Shown one piece after another: positions 6,681 to 15,551 of a DNA stretch of 64,000 nt (position 1 is its first letter; every line of letters begins with the position of its first letter). Origin of the DNA: an uncultured Lachnospiraceae bacterium (lineage in GTDB: Bacteria; Bacillota; Clostridia; Lachnospirales; Lachnospiraceae); NCBI GenBank assembly GCA_900554415.1, contig USGU01000004.1:1-64000 (forward strand), read 5' to 3'. Below the pieces are notes generated by a model, which worked only from the letters and a program-made list of their open reading frames with translations, ran no database searches and was not told the DNA's origin. The position numbers and the translations under genes are program-made.

Positions 6681-8567
6681 CTATTGTTGTGCTTTCTCTT
6701 CTGAGTCTGAAGTTCCTGCCATACTCGGATTATTCTCGCCATTTGGTCCATTCCCCTTATTCGGAACACCCTCTCCATTTGGGGCATTCCCCATATCCGG
6801 AGCACCTTCTCCATTTGGAGCATTTTCCTTATCCGGAGTACCTTCTCTATTTGGGGTATTTCCCATATCCGGAGCACCTTCGTCATTCGAAGCATCTTCC
6901 ATATTCGGTCCGCCATTGCCGCCCGGACCTCCCATGCCACCTTGGTTATTATTCATACTTCCCATATCGGATATGGTAATATTTTCTGCTGAAATCAGGC
7001 TGTCGCTATTCTGGTTTTGTTCCTCTGAAGTAGATGGAATGCTGCCATTAAGCTGTCCACTGATGCTCTTTGCACGAAGCAGGCAGAATTCTTTCAATGT
7101 GGAAATTCCGGTTTCAAATTCTTCATAAGTACAGAATTTTGTCGGGTCTTTTTCCACATATGGAGCAATCAGGTCATGCACTTCATCTATCATTTCTTCA
7201 AAATATCCACTGTCAAAGAAATCACTGATAAACTCTGCAAAATACTGATGGTACATCTCTGTATATTCTTCATTTGCAAATATCCATGCAAGCATTGGTC
7301 TGGAATCAATGGTTCCGCCAGATACCGGGTCATCAATCGGATAGTTTACCAGTGCAGTTGCATCTTCCGCATTCTGGAATCCACCAAATGCAAGGTTATA
7401 ATCCCATGGAATCATGGATAACTGTCCATCCTTTTCATACAGATAGTAATTATGAATCATAGAACCGGTGTAGCTGTCAAAATTACAGGTAAAGTTGTGG
7501 ACAACAAAGTAACGAATGACTTCATCTACATTTACCACATCTTCTATGTTTTCTCCTTCGTTTAATGCTTTCAGAGAAGCAATCAGTCTGTCTTTATCAT
7601 CATCAGAAATATCTGTCTTGGCGTTATCAAAAATGTTGGAATAACTGCTGTATTCATCATCGGAATAAATCAGAGATACATCATCGGAACCCATAGACAT
7701 ACTGCCCTTATCTCCATTTCCACCCGGCTCTTTCATCTCGCCATTGCCCGGCTGTTCCATTCCCTCTGGTGGCTGCATGTCTCCATTGCCCGGTTTGTTT
7801 CCAGCCGGTTTCTCTGTATTTTCACTGGAATTATCCTCTGCCGCTGAATCTGCATTTCCATCCATATTTCCATTCATATTTCCATCCATGTTTTTGTCCA
7901 TGTTTGCAGGGTCTCTGTCACCTTCGTCTTTACCGGCACCGCCTCCGTTGCTCTGGCTGTCAGGTTTATAAAGATTCCCATAATCTGCTCCGTAGTTTCG
8001 TTCCAGAAATGCATCTTCAATTCCTTCTACTGCCAGATACAATCCCCAGTCTTCTCCATTAACCGTAATATAGACAAAGCTGCAAAGCGGGGAATCTACA
8101 CCGTAGTAGGACATCATCTGATAACAGAGATAATCTTTCATATAGGTATTATCCTGAATAATATTGTTCAGGCAAAGCTTATCCAGACCATAATAATTCT
8201 TCGTGCTGTCATAGTGGTCAAACTCAATTTTAAAGCTATATCTGTCATTTCCATAGGATGCCACCTGCGTCAGTGACGTATTTCCTTTGGCACGAATGGC
8301 AACATTTTTGTAGGCTTCATTGTCAATAATCACACTGCATGCCGAATATTCTTCACTGGTGCATTCGGAAATAAACTCATCCCAATCATCCATGACAATA
8401 TCAATGGTATGTACTTTGGAAGTATCAAACAGGGTGCTTTCGTAACCGGTTGTCAGACGGACATTTGTCACACCGAGGCTTTCTGCTTTCGTCATGAAAA
8501 ATGCAAGGACCATGGATAGAACAATAGCAATACAGCAGATTCGGTCTGTCCATTTATGTTTTGACAT
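6681..8567 (-). CDS. CotH kinase family surface protein
   Basis: 628 residues with an N-terminal membrane helix (~9-26). The CotH domain (~50-500) shows the RAKGNTS segment, LCLNNIIQDNTYMKDYL, WGLYLAVEGIEDAFLERNYG and the metal/ATP-site-like IPWDYNLAFGGF. CotH proteins are secreted atypical kinases. A low-complexity Asn/Gly/Asp/Met insert (~203-295) splits the domain, and the C-terminal tail (~515 on) is Gly/Pro/Asn-rich with a 12-residue tandem repeat. I used the ATG at 8567, which has AGGAGG 7 nt upstream; the longer frame adds 18 residues without support. It is the last gene of the three-gene unit with the DUF4956 and VTC proteins, 13 bases behind the former. Confidence 0.85.
   Translation of the reverse strand: MSKHKWTDRICCIAIVLSMVLAFFMTKAESLGVTNVRLTTGYESTLFDTSKVHTIDIVMDDWDEFISECTSEEYSACSVIIDNEAYKNVAIRAKGNTSLTQVASYGNDRYSFKIEFDHYDSTKNYYGLDKLCLNNIIQDNTYMKDYLCYQMMSYYGVDSPLCSFVYITVNGEDWGLYLAVEGIEDAFLERNYGADYGNLYKPDSQSNGGGAGKDEGDRDPANMDKNMDGNMNGNMDGNADSAAEDNSSENTEKPAGNKPGNGDMQPPEGMEQPGNGEMKEPGGNGDKGSMSMGSDDVSLIYSDDEYSSYSNIFDNAKTDISDDDKDRLIASLKALNEGENIEDVVNVDEVIRYFVVHNFTCNFDSYTGSMIHNYYLYEKDGQLSMIPWDYNLAFGGFQNAEDATALVNYPIDDPVSGGTIDSRPMLAWIFANEEYTEMYHQYFAEFISDFFDSGYFEEMIDEVHDLIAPYVEKDPTKFCTYEEFETGISTLKEFCLLRAKSISGQLNGSIPSTSEEQNQNSDSLISAENITISDMGSMNNNQGGMGGPGGNGGPNMEDASNDEGAPDMGNTPNREGTPDKENAPNGEGAPDMGNAPNGEGVPNKGNGPNGENNPSMAGTSDSEEKAQQ
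6738..6881 (-). repeat. Four tandem 36-bp repeats inside the CotH gene
   Basis: Four imperfect 36-base units encode 12-residue repeats of the type EGAPDMGNAPNG, plus a degenerate fifth. They form a flexible, probably extracellular, C-terminal stalk. Copies of this kind can expand or shrink by slippage. Confidence 0.8.
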
Positions 8568-8580
8568 TTTTCGGCCTCCT

Positions 8581-9252
8581 TTATCCCATGTAGTCTCCAT
8601 TGTAGCTGACAAGCACGGCACTGTTTACCCCGCTCATTTCCGAAAGGATATTGATAAAATCTGTATTGTCTTCTTTCATTCGGATTTCTACATTCAGCTC
8701 AATCGCTCCTTTTCTTGCGGTCTTACTTTTCACTACACATTTCGTAACTTCTTTTTTCAAAAATTCAGTTGCTGCAACCTCACTGTCGTGGTTTTCACAG
8801 GAAAGTACTACGATGTAAGGATTCGTATGGGATTTTGTGTTTGCAAATACCATCAGAACGATTCCGATAATGACGCTTCCAAATACTGCAAGCGGAATCA
8901 TTCCCGCTGCAAGCACGATTCCTGCTGCAATAGACCAGAACAAGAATGCAATATCAAGTGGTTCTTTAATTGCGGTACGAAAACGCACAATGGAAAGGGC
9001 ACCCACCATACCAAGGGACAGCACAACATTCGACGTAACTGCCAGAATAACCAGTGTGGAAATCATAGTGAGCGCAACCAAAGTTACCCCAAAACTAGAG
9101 GAATACATTACTCCTGCAAATGTTTTCTTATAAACAAAAAAAATCAACATTCCTATACAAAATGCTAATGTCAGTGCGATTACCATATCGAACATGGACA
9201 CACTGGTCACATTCTCCAAAAAGCTGGATTTAAAAATATCATTAAAACTCAT
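8581..9252 (-). CDS. DUF4956 membrane protein
   Basis: 223 residues: an N-terminal membrane region with about four helices (residues ~22-42, 48-75, 98-115, 118-137) followed by a soluble domain of ~80 residues. The stretch GMVGALSIVRFRTAIKEP is the hallmark of DUF4956 proteins, which often accompany VTC-domain and CotH proteins. That is the arrangement here: it lies 31 bases after the VTC gene and 13 bases before the CotH gene. Its biochemical role is not known; context suggests work with the polyphosphate polymerase-like enzyme at the membrane. Confidence 0.85.
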   Translation of the reverse strand: MSFNDIFKSSFLENVTSVSMFDMVIALTLAFCIGMLIFFVYKKTFAGVMYSSSFGVTLVALTMISTLVILAVTSNVVLSLGMVGALSIVRFRTAIKEPLDIAFLFWSIAAGIVLAAGMIPLAVFGSVIIGIVLMVFANTKSHTNPYIVVLSCENHDSEVAATEFLKKEVTKCVVKSKTARKGAIELNVEIRMKEDNTDFINILSEMSGVNSAVLVSYNGDYMG

Positions 9253-9283
9253 TTCTTTCTTCTCCTTCTATCTAATTTCTGCT

Positions 9284-9955
9284 TTATCCATAGATACGGC
9301 AGGCTGCGTATTTGGAAAATGCAGTTGTACGGGTTCCAGGTACCTGCACGATGTCCCGAATAACGGATGGTAAGAATTCATCCCACTTCACTTCCAATAT
9401 CACGGACGTATCCCCTGCCGGTATGGTAACGCAGTCCGGATTCAGAAAATCTGTACTTGCCAGTCCGGTCCGGATGTTGTAATCCAGCGTCACGCGGACA
9501 TTTCCCGGTGCATATACGAAAGGTTCTCTTGTGTAGTCTACAATTGTCTTTGGCCGGATTCCCTGTATATGCATTTTCAGTGCCAGTTCCCGAAGAAGTG
9601 GTTTATCCGTCCGTACAAGGTCTTCCAAATCTCCCTCCGCGATAAGCTTTGCTTCTTCCAGTGTAATCGTCTGCTGTTCTTTTGAACAGAGCCCGTCTAT
9701 CTTACTCTTTTTCTCCAGTTGTATAAAGGATAAATCTCCATTATAGTAACGAATACGAAATTTTTCCCGCATATTCACTCCATCCAGTTTTTCCCGCAAA
9801 GCTTTATCATTCAGATTATCAAAATAAATGCTTCTGATTTCATATTTGCCATCTACTGCATGTTCATCCCGTTCCATCACTGCGCTTAATCTGGACCGCA
9901 GAGCCGGCATGTCAAGATAATCGATTCCCTGTTTATATTCATGGCGAAAATTCAT
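9284..9955 (-). CDS. VTC-domain polyphosphate polymerase-like protein
   Basis: 223 residues, essentially one VTC (triphosphate-tunnel) domain. Tunnel-type basic residues are visible in FRHEYKQ at the N-terminus, KFRIRYYN, the LEKKSK motif and YTREPF; the acidic metal-binding end is likely EVKWDEF near the C-terminus. In yeast Vtc4 this fold makes polyphosphate from ATP. A bacterial VTC protein next to DUF4956 and CotH genes is a recurrent set whose product has not been settled. AGGAGGAG precedes the ATG. First gene of the operon. Confidence 0.85.
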   Translation of the reverse strand: MNFRHEYKQGIDYLDMPALRSRLSAVMERDEHAVDGKYEIRSIYFDNLNDKALREKLDGVNMREKFRIRYYNGDLSFIQLEKKSKIDGLCSKEQQTITLEEAKLIAEGDLEDLVRTDKPLLRELALKMHIQGIRPKTIVDYTREPFVYAPGNVRVTLDYNIRTGLASTDFLNPDCVTIPAGDTSVILEVKWDEFLPSVIRDIVQVPGTRTTAFSKYAACRIYG

Positions 9956-10030
9956 AAGTTTTCTCCTCCTTTCTCTTCTCTACACTTGCATTATATTTAA
10001 CCAACCTTAGTCTTAACTTAGAAAAAAAAA

Positions 10031-10054
10031 GAAACCTCAAAAATTTGAAGTTTC
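10031..10054 (-). terminator. Terminator of the two-component operon
   Basis: On the minus strand GAAACTTCAAA pairs with TTTGAGGTTTC and is followed by nine T residues, about 50 bases past the kinase stop codon. Confidence 0.8.
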
Positions 10055-10104
10055 TCTCCTGTTACTTATAGTCTTATATTTCATAGTATTACAATCTACA
10101 GCAC

Positions 10105-11355
10105 TTAAAACCGAACGGTAAAACAAATCCGGTTGTTTTCAGAATATTTTGCTGTAATCGTTCCTTTATTTTGTTCTGCGATGGACTGTGCCATAGAAAG
10201 CCCGATTCCATACCCACCGCTTTTCTGGTTATGCGAAGCATCCCCACGATAAAACCGTTCAAATAGCTTCTGAGGCGGCACTTCCGGTAAAGAATCGCAG
10301 GTATTCTCTATTTCCAGTGATACATGCTTCGCCTTACGGCTCAGCCGTACATGCACTGCCCCATTTTCACTGGCATATTTCACCGCATTATCCAGCAGAA
10401 TGCTGACAAGCTGTTCTATTTGATTTTTGTCTGCCTGAATGGTTATTTCAGGCTCAATTTCTGTCTGTAATGTAATATTTCTTTCTTCAAAAGACTGACG
10501 GAACTGGTCTGAAAAATTGATTGCCAGTTCACTAAGCCTTACTTCTTCCATCTGCTTTGGAAGCTGCTCATCCAGTCTGGATAACACAAGCAGATTCTGG
10601 ACCAGACCAGTCAGTCTTGCAGTCTGTTCTTTGATATGTCTGCTCCATTTGGATTCCCCATTGAAAAGCTCCATCGCCTCTGTATTGGACTGGATAATGG
10701 CAATCGGTGTTTTTAATTCATGACCCGCATTGGTGATAAACTGTTTTTGTTTCTCAATGGATTCTGCCACCGGTTCGATGGCCTTTTTGGACATTAGAAT
10801 CACTAACAAAAGTATCAGAAGCCAAAACAGAATGCCCATTCCAATGGAAAGCAGAAGTACACGCACGCAGGAAATATATTCGTCCGACTCATCCAGAAAG
10901 ACAACTGCCTTACCGCTGGCATTCTTCGAATCTGTCACCAGATATTTGTACCGTCCGCTTTTCCCACTGTCTTTTCCACTGTCATATGCTTCCTGCGCCA
11001 GATTCTGCGCCTCCTCCTCTGAAACCGCAGAAGTACGACTGGTATCCATATATGTTACTTCTCCGTTTCCGTCAAAACGTACGACAAAAAAATTAGAAGA
11101 CAGAAAGGCATCGTAATCATTCTTTCCTTCCATTCCAAACCGTTCTGGCGGCGGATTGTCCTCTCCCTGTTTTGGACGCTGTTCTAAATTATTGGCATCC
11201 CCTTCATAATTCGATACCATTTGCAATGTTTTATCCGTATCCTCGTTCATACTGTTATAATTCAGCACATTAATTGCACCCAGCAAAAGCAGAAGCAGAA
11301 TACTTACTGCCAGCATAGCTGTCAGCACAAATTTTCTTCGAAGTTCTTTTATCAT
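10105..11355 (-). CDS. Sensor histidine kinase
   Basis: 416 residues. Membrane helices at ~12-30 and ~165-190 flank an extracytoplasmic sensor region of ~130 residues with an Asp/Asn/Pro-rich loop. The catalytic half has the H-box (FITNAGHELKTPIAII), an N-box (LVSILLDNAVKYA) and a G-box (YGIGLSMAQSIAE), all intact, without an obvious full HAMP. It is the second gene of a two-component operon: its ATG directly abuts the stop of the response regulator. Because that regulator lacks its phosphorylation site, the kinase has no functional cognate partner visible here. Confidence 0.85.
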   Translation of the reverse strand: MIKELRRKFVLTAMLAVSILLLLLLGAINVLNYNSMNEDTDKTLQMVSNYEGDANNLEQRPKQGEDNPPPERFGMEGKNDYDAFLSSNFFVVRFDGNGEVTYMDTSRTSAVSEEEAQNLAQEAYDSGKDSGKSGRYKYLVTDSKNASGKAVVFLDESDEYISCVRVLLLSIGMGILFWLLILLLVILMSKKAIEPVAESIEKQKQFITNAGHELKTPIAIIQSNTEAMELFNGESKWSRHIKEQTARLTGLVQNLLVLSRLDEQLPKQMEEVRLSELAINFSDQFRQSFEERNITLQTEIEPEITIQADKNQIEQLVSILLDNAVKYASENGAVHVRLSRKAKHVSLEIENTCDSLPEVPPQKLFERFYRGDASHNQKSGGYGIGLSMAQSIAEQNKGTITAKYSENNRICFTVRF

Positions 11356-11847
11356 TTATTCTGTCACCTCTAATGTATAACCGATGTTGCGTTTCGCAGT
11401 AATCGTCACATTTGCATTTAATGCCGTCAGCTTTTTCCGCAGATAAGAAATGTATACCCACACGGTTCCTATCTCTGCATCGGTATCGTACCCCCACACT
11501 TTACAAAGAATATCTTCCGTAGAAAAATAAATTCCCTTATTTAACATCAGCAACTCCATCAGGCGGTATTCCAGCTTTGGAAGTACAAAGGTCTGTCCAT
11601 TTCCTGATAATTCATAGTTCTGCTGGTTCAGCGTTATGTTACCACATTTCAGAAGATTCGGCACAAATTCTTCCCTGCGTCTTAACATGGCACGGATATG
11701 TGCCAGCAATAAATCCATAGAAAATGGCTTCGGCAGATAATCATCTGCCCCCAGATCCAGTCCCTGAATCTGGTCTTCAATCTCTGATTTGATTCCTATT
11801 TTAATCGTTTCGTCAGATTCAGGCAATACTAAAATTCTTCTTGGCAC
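11356..11847 (-). pseudogene. OmpR-type response regulator lacking most of its receiver domain
   Basis: The frame encodes 163 residues against ~225 for the family. From about residue 20 it is a normal regulator: SEIEDQIQGLDLGADDYLPKPF (end of the receiver, with its conserved Lys), then a winged-helix DNA-binding domain ending in the KRNIGYTLE wing. The first ~70 receiver residues, including the phospho-acceptor Asp, are absent, and the first 18 residues (MPRRILVLPESDETIKIG) do not resemble a receiver. Upstream there is only a hairpin element and the hydrogenase terminator, so the missing part is not in another frame. A truncated protein could still bind DNA but not be phosphorylated normally. 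Confidence 0.75.
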
Positions 11848-11854
11848 ATTCTAG

Positions 11855-11900
11855 CACCTGCGGTGGTCGCTTGCGACATCTACATTGTACACCGCAGTGC
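11855..11900. repeat. Palindromic element at the truncated end of the response regulator gene
   Basis: Nested inverted repeats: CACTGCGGTG pairs with CACCGCAGGTG (one bulge) and an inner GTCGC/GCGAC stem. It stands where the receiver-coding DNA should be, together with the foreign N-terminal codons of the broken gene. It looks like a small dispersed element, but I see no second full copy in this window. Confidence 0.45.
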
Positions 11901-11916
11901 TCATCCCCGCGGAGCG

Positions 11917-11950
11917 TTTTGTTTATTAGGAAAGAATTTTCCTAATAACT
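11917..11950. repeat. Dispersed palindrome, copy 1
   Basis: TTTTGTTTATTAGGAAAG followed by the mirror TTTTCCTAATAACT: an inverted repeat nearly matching the sequence at 49834-49867 downstream of yqeY. Confidence 0.5.
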
Positions 11951-11955
11951 GAAAA

Positions 11956-11978
11956 CGGCAGGGCTTATTGCCCTGCCG
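11956..11978 (-). terminator. Terminator of the hydrogenase operon
   Basis: A GC-rich stem, CGGCAGGGC with GCCCTGCCG around a 5-base loop, lies about 38 bases past the hydrogenase stop; on the minus strand TTTTC follows it. The T-run is short, so efficiency may be moderate. Confidence 0.6.
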
Positions 11979-12015
11979 CCTTGTCTGGTTTATCTGATTT
12001 GAAACAAAAATAAAT

Positions 12016-13713
12016 TTATGCCTCTTCTGTATGTACATGAAGCCATTCATGCGCTTTGTGTGAAAGTGGTTTTTCGAAATATTCTTCGTATGCTTTCAGC
12101 ACATCCGGGTTTTCATGAGAGAACCGGAGTGCAGAAGCTTTATCAATGCCATACAATACGGCTGTTCTTTCTTCTACCATCTTTACTCCGTCATGGATTG
12201 GCTGTCCGCCACCATTTACACATCCGCCTGGACATGCCATAACTTCTACAAAGTCATACTGTACTTCTTTGGCAAGAATTGCATTCAGAAGCTTGCGTGC
12301 ATTGCCAAGTCCACTGGTTACAGCAACCCGTACCGGAGTTCCGGCTACATCAAAAGTAGCTTTTCTCCATGCTTTTGGTCCACGAACTTCTTTGAATGCA
12401 TCTGGTTCTGGATTCTGTTTTGTTACCAGATAGTAAGCACTTCGAAGTGCGGCTTCCATAACGCCACCGGTTGCACCGAAGATGACTCCGGCACCTGTTC
12501 CTTCACCAAGTGGAGAATCGAATTCTTTTTCTTCCAGTTTATTGACGTCAATCAGACTTGCACGGAATAATCGTTCTAATTCTCTGTTTGTAAGAACTAC
12601 ATCTACATGATTCTGTCCATCCCATGTACATTCATTTTTCTTAGCTACACATGGCATCAGAGATACGCTGAAAATCCGTTCTGGATCTACCCCAATCTTT
12701 TCCGCAAAGTAAGACTTTGTTGCTGCGCCAAACATCTGCTGCGGTGATTTTGCGGTAGAAAGTCTTGGATATAATTCCGGGAACTCGCTCTTTACAAAGC
12801 GTACCCATCCTGGACAGCAGGAAGTAAACATTGGAAGTCCTGATTCCTTAATCTCAGGAAGTCTTTCCAGGAATTCGCTTCCTTCTTCCATAATGGTAAG
12901 GTCTGCTGAAAATACGGTATCAAATACATAATCGAAACCAATCTTTTTCAGACCACCTGCGATTCTCTTCGCTGTAGCAAACTCTTTGGAAAGCCCAAGT
13001 CCTTCGCCCCATGCTGCACGAATTGCCGGAGCCATCTGTACAACAGTGATGGTATCCGGGTCTTCCAGTGCTTCAAATACTCTGTCCACATCATCACGGG
13101 CACGAAGTGCACCAACCGGACAGTTTGTAATACACTGACCACAAAGAGAACAGTTTACATCACTGATTTTCTGATTGCCTCTTACACCTACTGTTGTTCT
13201 GGAACCTGTATTGTGTACATCCCATACATGTAACTGCTGTACATGATCACAGACCTGAACGCAACGCATACATTTAATACATTTTTCTGCATCACGAATC
13301 AATGGGAAATTCTGGTCCCATTCCTTCTTTTCCGGTTCTTCTTTAAATGGAACCTCTGTAATATTCAAATCATTGGCTACGGTCTGTAAGGTACAGTTTC
13401 CGCTTCTTACGCAGCTTGCACACTTAAATTCATGCTGAGACAAAATAAGCTGTACATTTGTCTTACGCGCAAGTCTGGCCTTTTTACTGTTTGTATGAAC
13501 AACCATGCCTTCCTGTACTTTTGTGTTGCAGGCCGGAACACAGCGTTCTACACCTTCTACCTCTACAACACAGACACGACAGGCACCGATTTCATTAATT
13601 TCTTTTAAATAACACAGAGTAGGAATGTTAATTCCAGCCTGTTTTGCAGCTTCAAGAATTGTTGTTCCTTCTGCAACGGAAAGTTCGATATTATTAATTT
13701 TCAAATTTACCAT
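12016..13713 (-). CDS. hydA: [FeFe]-hydrogenase catalytic subunit (NADH-linked type)
   Basis: 565 residues. N-terminus: a [2Fe-2S] ferredoxin-like domain (CYLKEINEIGACRVC), then a His/Cys [4Fe-4S] site (HEFKCASC), then two [4Fe-4S] motifs (CIKCMRCVQVC and CSLCGQCITNC). The H-cluster domain has all three signatures: TSCCPGW (P1), MPCVAKKNEC (P2) and EVMACPGGCVNGGGQP (P3). It produces or oxidises H2 in the cytoplasm. Domain layout matches HndD/HydA of electron-bifurcating NAD(P)-linked enzymes, but typical HydB/HydC subunits are not here. It overlaps the flavoprotein gene upstream by seven bases (ATGGTAA), implying translational coupling. Confidence 0.95.
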   Translation of the reverse strand: MVNLKINNIELSVAEGTTILEAAKQAGINIPTLCYLKEINEIGACRVCVVEVEGVERCVPACNTKVQEGMVVHTNSKKARLARKTNVQLILSQHEFKCASCVRSGNCTLQTVANDLNITEVPFKEEPEKKEWDQNFPLIRDAEKCIKCMRCVQVCDHVQQLHVWDVHNTGSRTTVGVRGNQKISDVNCSLCGQCITNCPVGALRARDDVDRVFEALEDPDTITVVQMAPAIRAAWGEGLGLSKEFATAKRIAGGLKKIGFDYVFDTVFSADLTIMEEGSEFLERLPEIKESGLPMFTSCCPGWVRFVKSEFPELYPRLSTAKSPQQMFGAATKSYFAEKIGVDPERIFSVSLMPCVAKKNECTWDGQNHVDVVLTNRELERLFRASLIDVNKLEEKEFDSPLGEGTGAGVIFGATGGVMEAALRSAYYLVTKQNPEPDAFKEVRGPKAWRKATFDVAGTPVRVAVTSGLGNARKLLNAILAKEVQYDFVEVMACPGGCVNGGGQPIHDGVKMVEERTAVLYGIDKASALRFSHENPDVLKAYEEYFEKPLSHKAHEWLHVHTEEA

Positions 13714-15539
13714 TTATCTACTCTGCCTCCTCTCAATGAACCAAAACCAGTCTTATCACATCTTAAGCAACGTCCGGCTTCCTGACAAGCCTCTTCGCAG
13801 CTAAAGCAGAATTCAATTGGTTCCAAATCATGTTTTCTGTCGGAAGCATCTCTTTCTGCAACTTCCACACGGCCACATGGTGTTTTATCTTCGTATCCAC
13901 AATCCGGAATTTCCACATCGCAGGAAATTTCATGATTATATCCTAAATACTCATCAATGTTAGCTGCTGCAACTTTACCTGCTGCAATCGCTTTGATAAC
14001 AGTAGCAGGTCCAGATACGCAGTCTCCACCAGAGAATACACCTTCCATACCTGGAATTTCGCATGCCGTATCTGCCATAAGCTGTCCCCATTTTACCGGA
14101 ATTCCTACTTTTTCGAAGTAATCACTTTCGATATCCTGTCCGATTGCTACCTGAATCATTTCACATGGGATGAACTGCATTTCTTTATCCGCATTTTTCG
14201 GTGCCGGTCTTCCACGTTTTACCACACTGATCATCTGTGGCTGTACCCAAAGCCCCTTCACCTTGCCATTTTCATCTTTCTCGATTTTTACCGGAGAAAT
14301 CAGTTCCATTACGTCGCAGCCTTCCGCCTCTGCGCCTTCTACCTCTTCCTTTAAAGCAGTCATGTCTGATTTACGTCTGCGGTATACAATACTTACGCTT
14401 TCTGCACCAAATCTGACAGAAGAACGTGCACAGTCCATAGCTACGTTTCCACCACCGATAACAATGACACGTTTTCCCTTGTAATCCGGGATTTCATCAT
14501 CACCGACTGCACGGAGCATATCTACTGCAGAAATAACACCTTCTGCATCTTCCCCTTCGATACCGAGCTTCTTATCTGTATGTGCACCGATTGCGATAAA
14601 TACAGCATCAAATTTCTCTCTCATTTCATCCAGTGTCACATCTTTTCCAATGCTTACTTCTTTATGTACTTCCACTCCAGTCGAAAGGATGGAATCAATT
14701 TCTTCATCAAGAAGTGCATTAGGAAGACGATAATTCGGAATACCATACCGAAGCATACCACCAAGGTGTTTTCTCTGCTCATATACGGTTACCTTATGTC
14801 CCATCAGTGAAAGGTAATAAGCTGCAGTAAGACCTGCCGGTCCTCCTCCTACGATTCCTACTGTCTTTCCTGTAGATGGCGCACACTCTGGAACCGGAAC
14901 ATTCTTTGTATGGTCTACTGCCATTTTCTTCAGTCCACGGATATTAACCGGAGCATCAATCATATTTCTCTTACAGTGATGTTCACATGGATGTTCACAG
15001 ATATATGCACAGGTAGATGGCATTGGATTGTCCTTGCGGATCAGACGGATTGCGTCTTCATAGCGTCCTGCTCCCACAAGTGCAATATACCCTGGGATAT
15101 CCACATGCGCAGGGCATAAACGGACACATGCCACCGGGTCATTACTGTTGCATGAACAGACTCCTTTTTCCAAATGGGATTTGAAATCGTCCATACATCC
15201 TTCCAAACATTTTAAAGCAAGTTTTGCAGCTTCATATCCAATCGCACAGTCTGCGGATGAATAGATACTTTCTGCAGTTGTTTTGATTACATTAAGAGTT
15301 TCTTCTGTTGCATTGTTATTTAATACATCGTCAAATAACTCTGCAAGCTTCTTCAGTCCTACACGACATGGAATACATTTTCCACATGACTGTGCAAGAC
15401 ACATTTTAATAAAGGAACTTGTCACGTCTACCGGACAAAGACCTGGAGGAGCCGCTACGATACGACGTTCCAAATCCTTATACATAGAATCCATGGTAGA
15501 TTCTGCTCTGTCCTTCGTTGAAATTGTTAATCTGCTCAC
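13707..15539 (-). CDS. Iron-sulfur flavoprotein: NuoF-tail plus GltD-like NAD(P)H oxidoreductase
   Basis: 610 residues. Residues ~35-125 resemble only the C-terminal Fe-S part of NuoF/HydB (SCGKCIPCRVG); the FMN/NADH domain is absent. From ~130 on it is a GltD/NfnB-like enzyme: Cys-rich ferredoxin-like region (RLCPAHVDIPGY, CAYICEHPCEHHCKR), FAD-binding VGIVGGGPAGLTAAYY, NAD(P)-binding VIVIGGGNVAMDCARS and a closing CXXC-type cluster (CFSCEEAC, CLRC). It probably passes electrons between NAD(P)H and the hydrogenase. The start is GTG, with AGGAGG 8 nt upstream. It follows the ABC ATPase gene by 12 bases. Confidence 0.85.
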   Translation of the reverse strand: MSRLTISTKDRAESTMDSMYKDLERRIVAAPPGLCPVDVTSSFIKMCLAQSCGKCIPCRVGLKKLAELFDDVLNNNATEETLNVIKTTAESIYSSADCAIGYEAAKLALKCLEGCMDDFKSHLEKGVCSCNSNDPVACVRLCPAHVDIPGYIALVGAGRYEDAIRLIRKDNPMPSTCAYICEHPCEHHCKRNMIDAPVNIRGLKKMAVDHTKNVPVPECAPSTGKTVGIVGGGPAGLTAAYYLSLMGHKVTVYEQRKHLGGMLRYGIPNYRLPNALLDEEIDSILSTGVEVHKEVSIGKDVTLDEMREKFDAVFIAIGAHTDKKLGIEGEDAEGVISAVDMLRAVGDDEIPDYKGKRVIVIGGGNVAMDCARSSVRFGAESVSIVYRRRKSDMTALKEEVEGAEAEGCDVMELISPVKIEKDENGKVKGLWVQPQMISVVKRGRPAPKNADKEMQFIPCEMIQVAIGQDIESDYFEKVGIPVKWGQLMADTACEIPGMEGVFSGGDCVSGPATVIKAIAAGKVAAANIDEYLGYNHEISCDVEIPDCGYEDKTPCGRVEVAERDASDRKHDLEPIEFCFSCEEACQEAGRCLRCDKTGFGSLRGGRVDKW

Positions 15540-15551
15540 TCAATGTACCTC

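Noticed and set aside
6738..6881. Evenly spaced 36-bp repeats that could suggest a CRISPR array.
   Set aside because: The units are contiguous without spacers and encode 12-residue protein repeats in frame.
6601..7128. A plus-strand frame with Pro/Phe/Gly-rich repeats, looking like a structural protein.
   Set aside because: It is the antisense of the repeat-containing tail of the CotH gene, has no ribosome site, and the minus-strand frame has clear domain structure.
8494..9168. A 224-codon plus-strand frame opposite the DUF4956 gene.
   Set aside because: Composition rich in Cys, His and Asn is typical of a shadow frame; the minus strand carries the DUF4956 signature.
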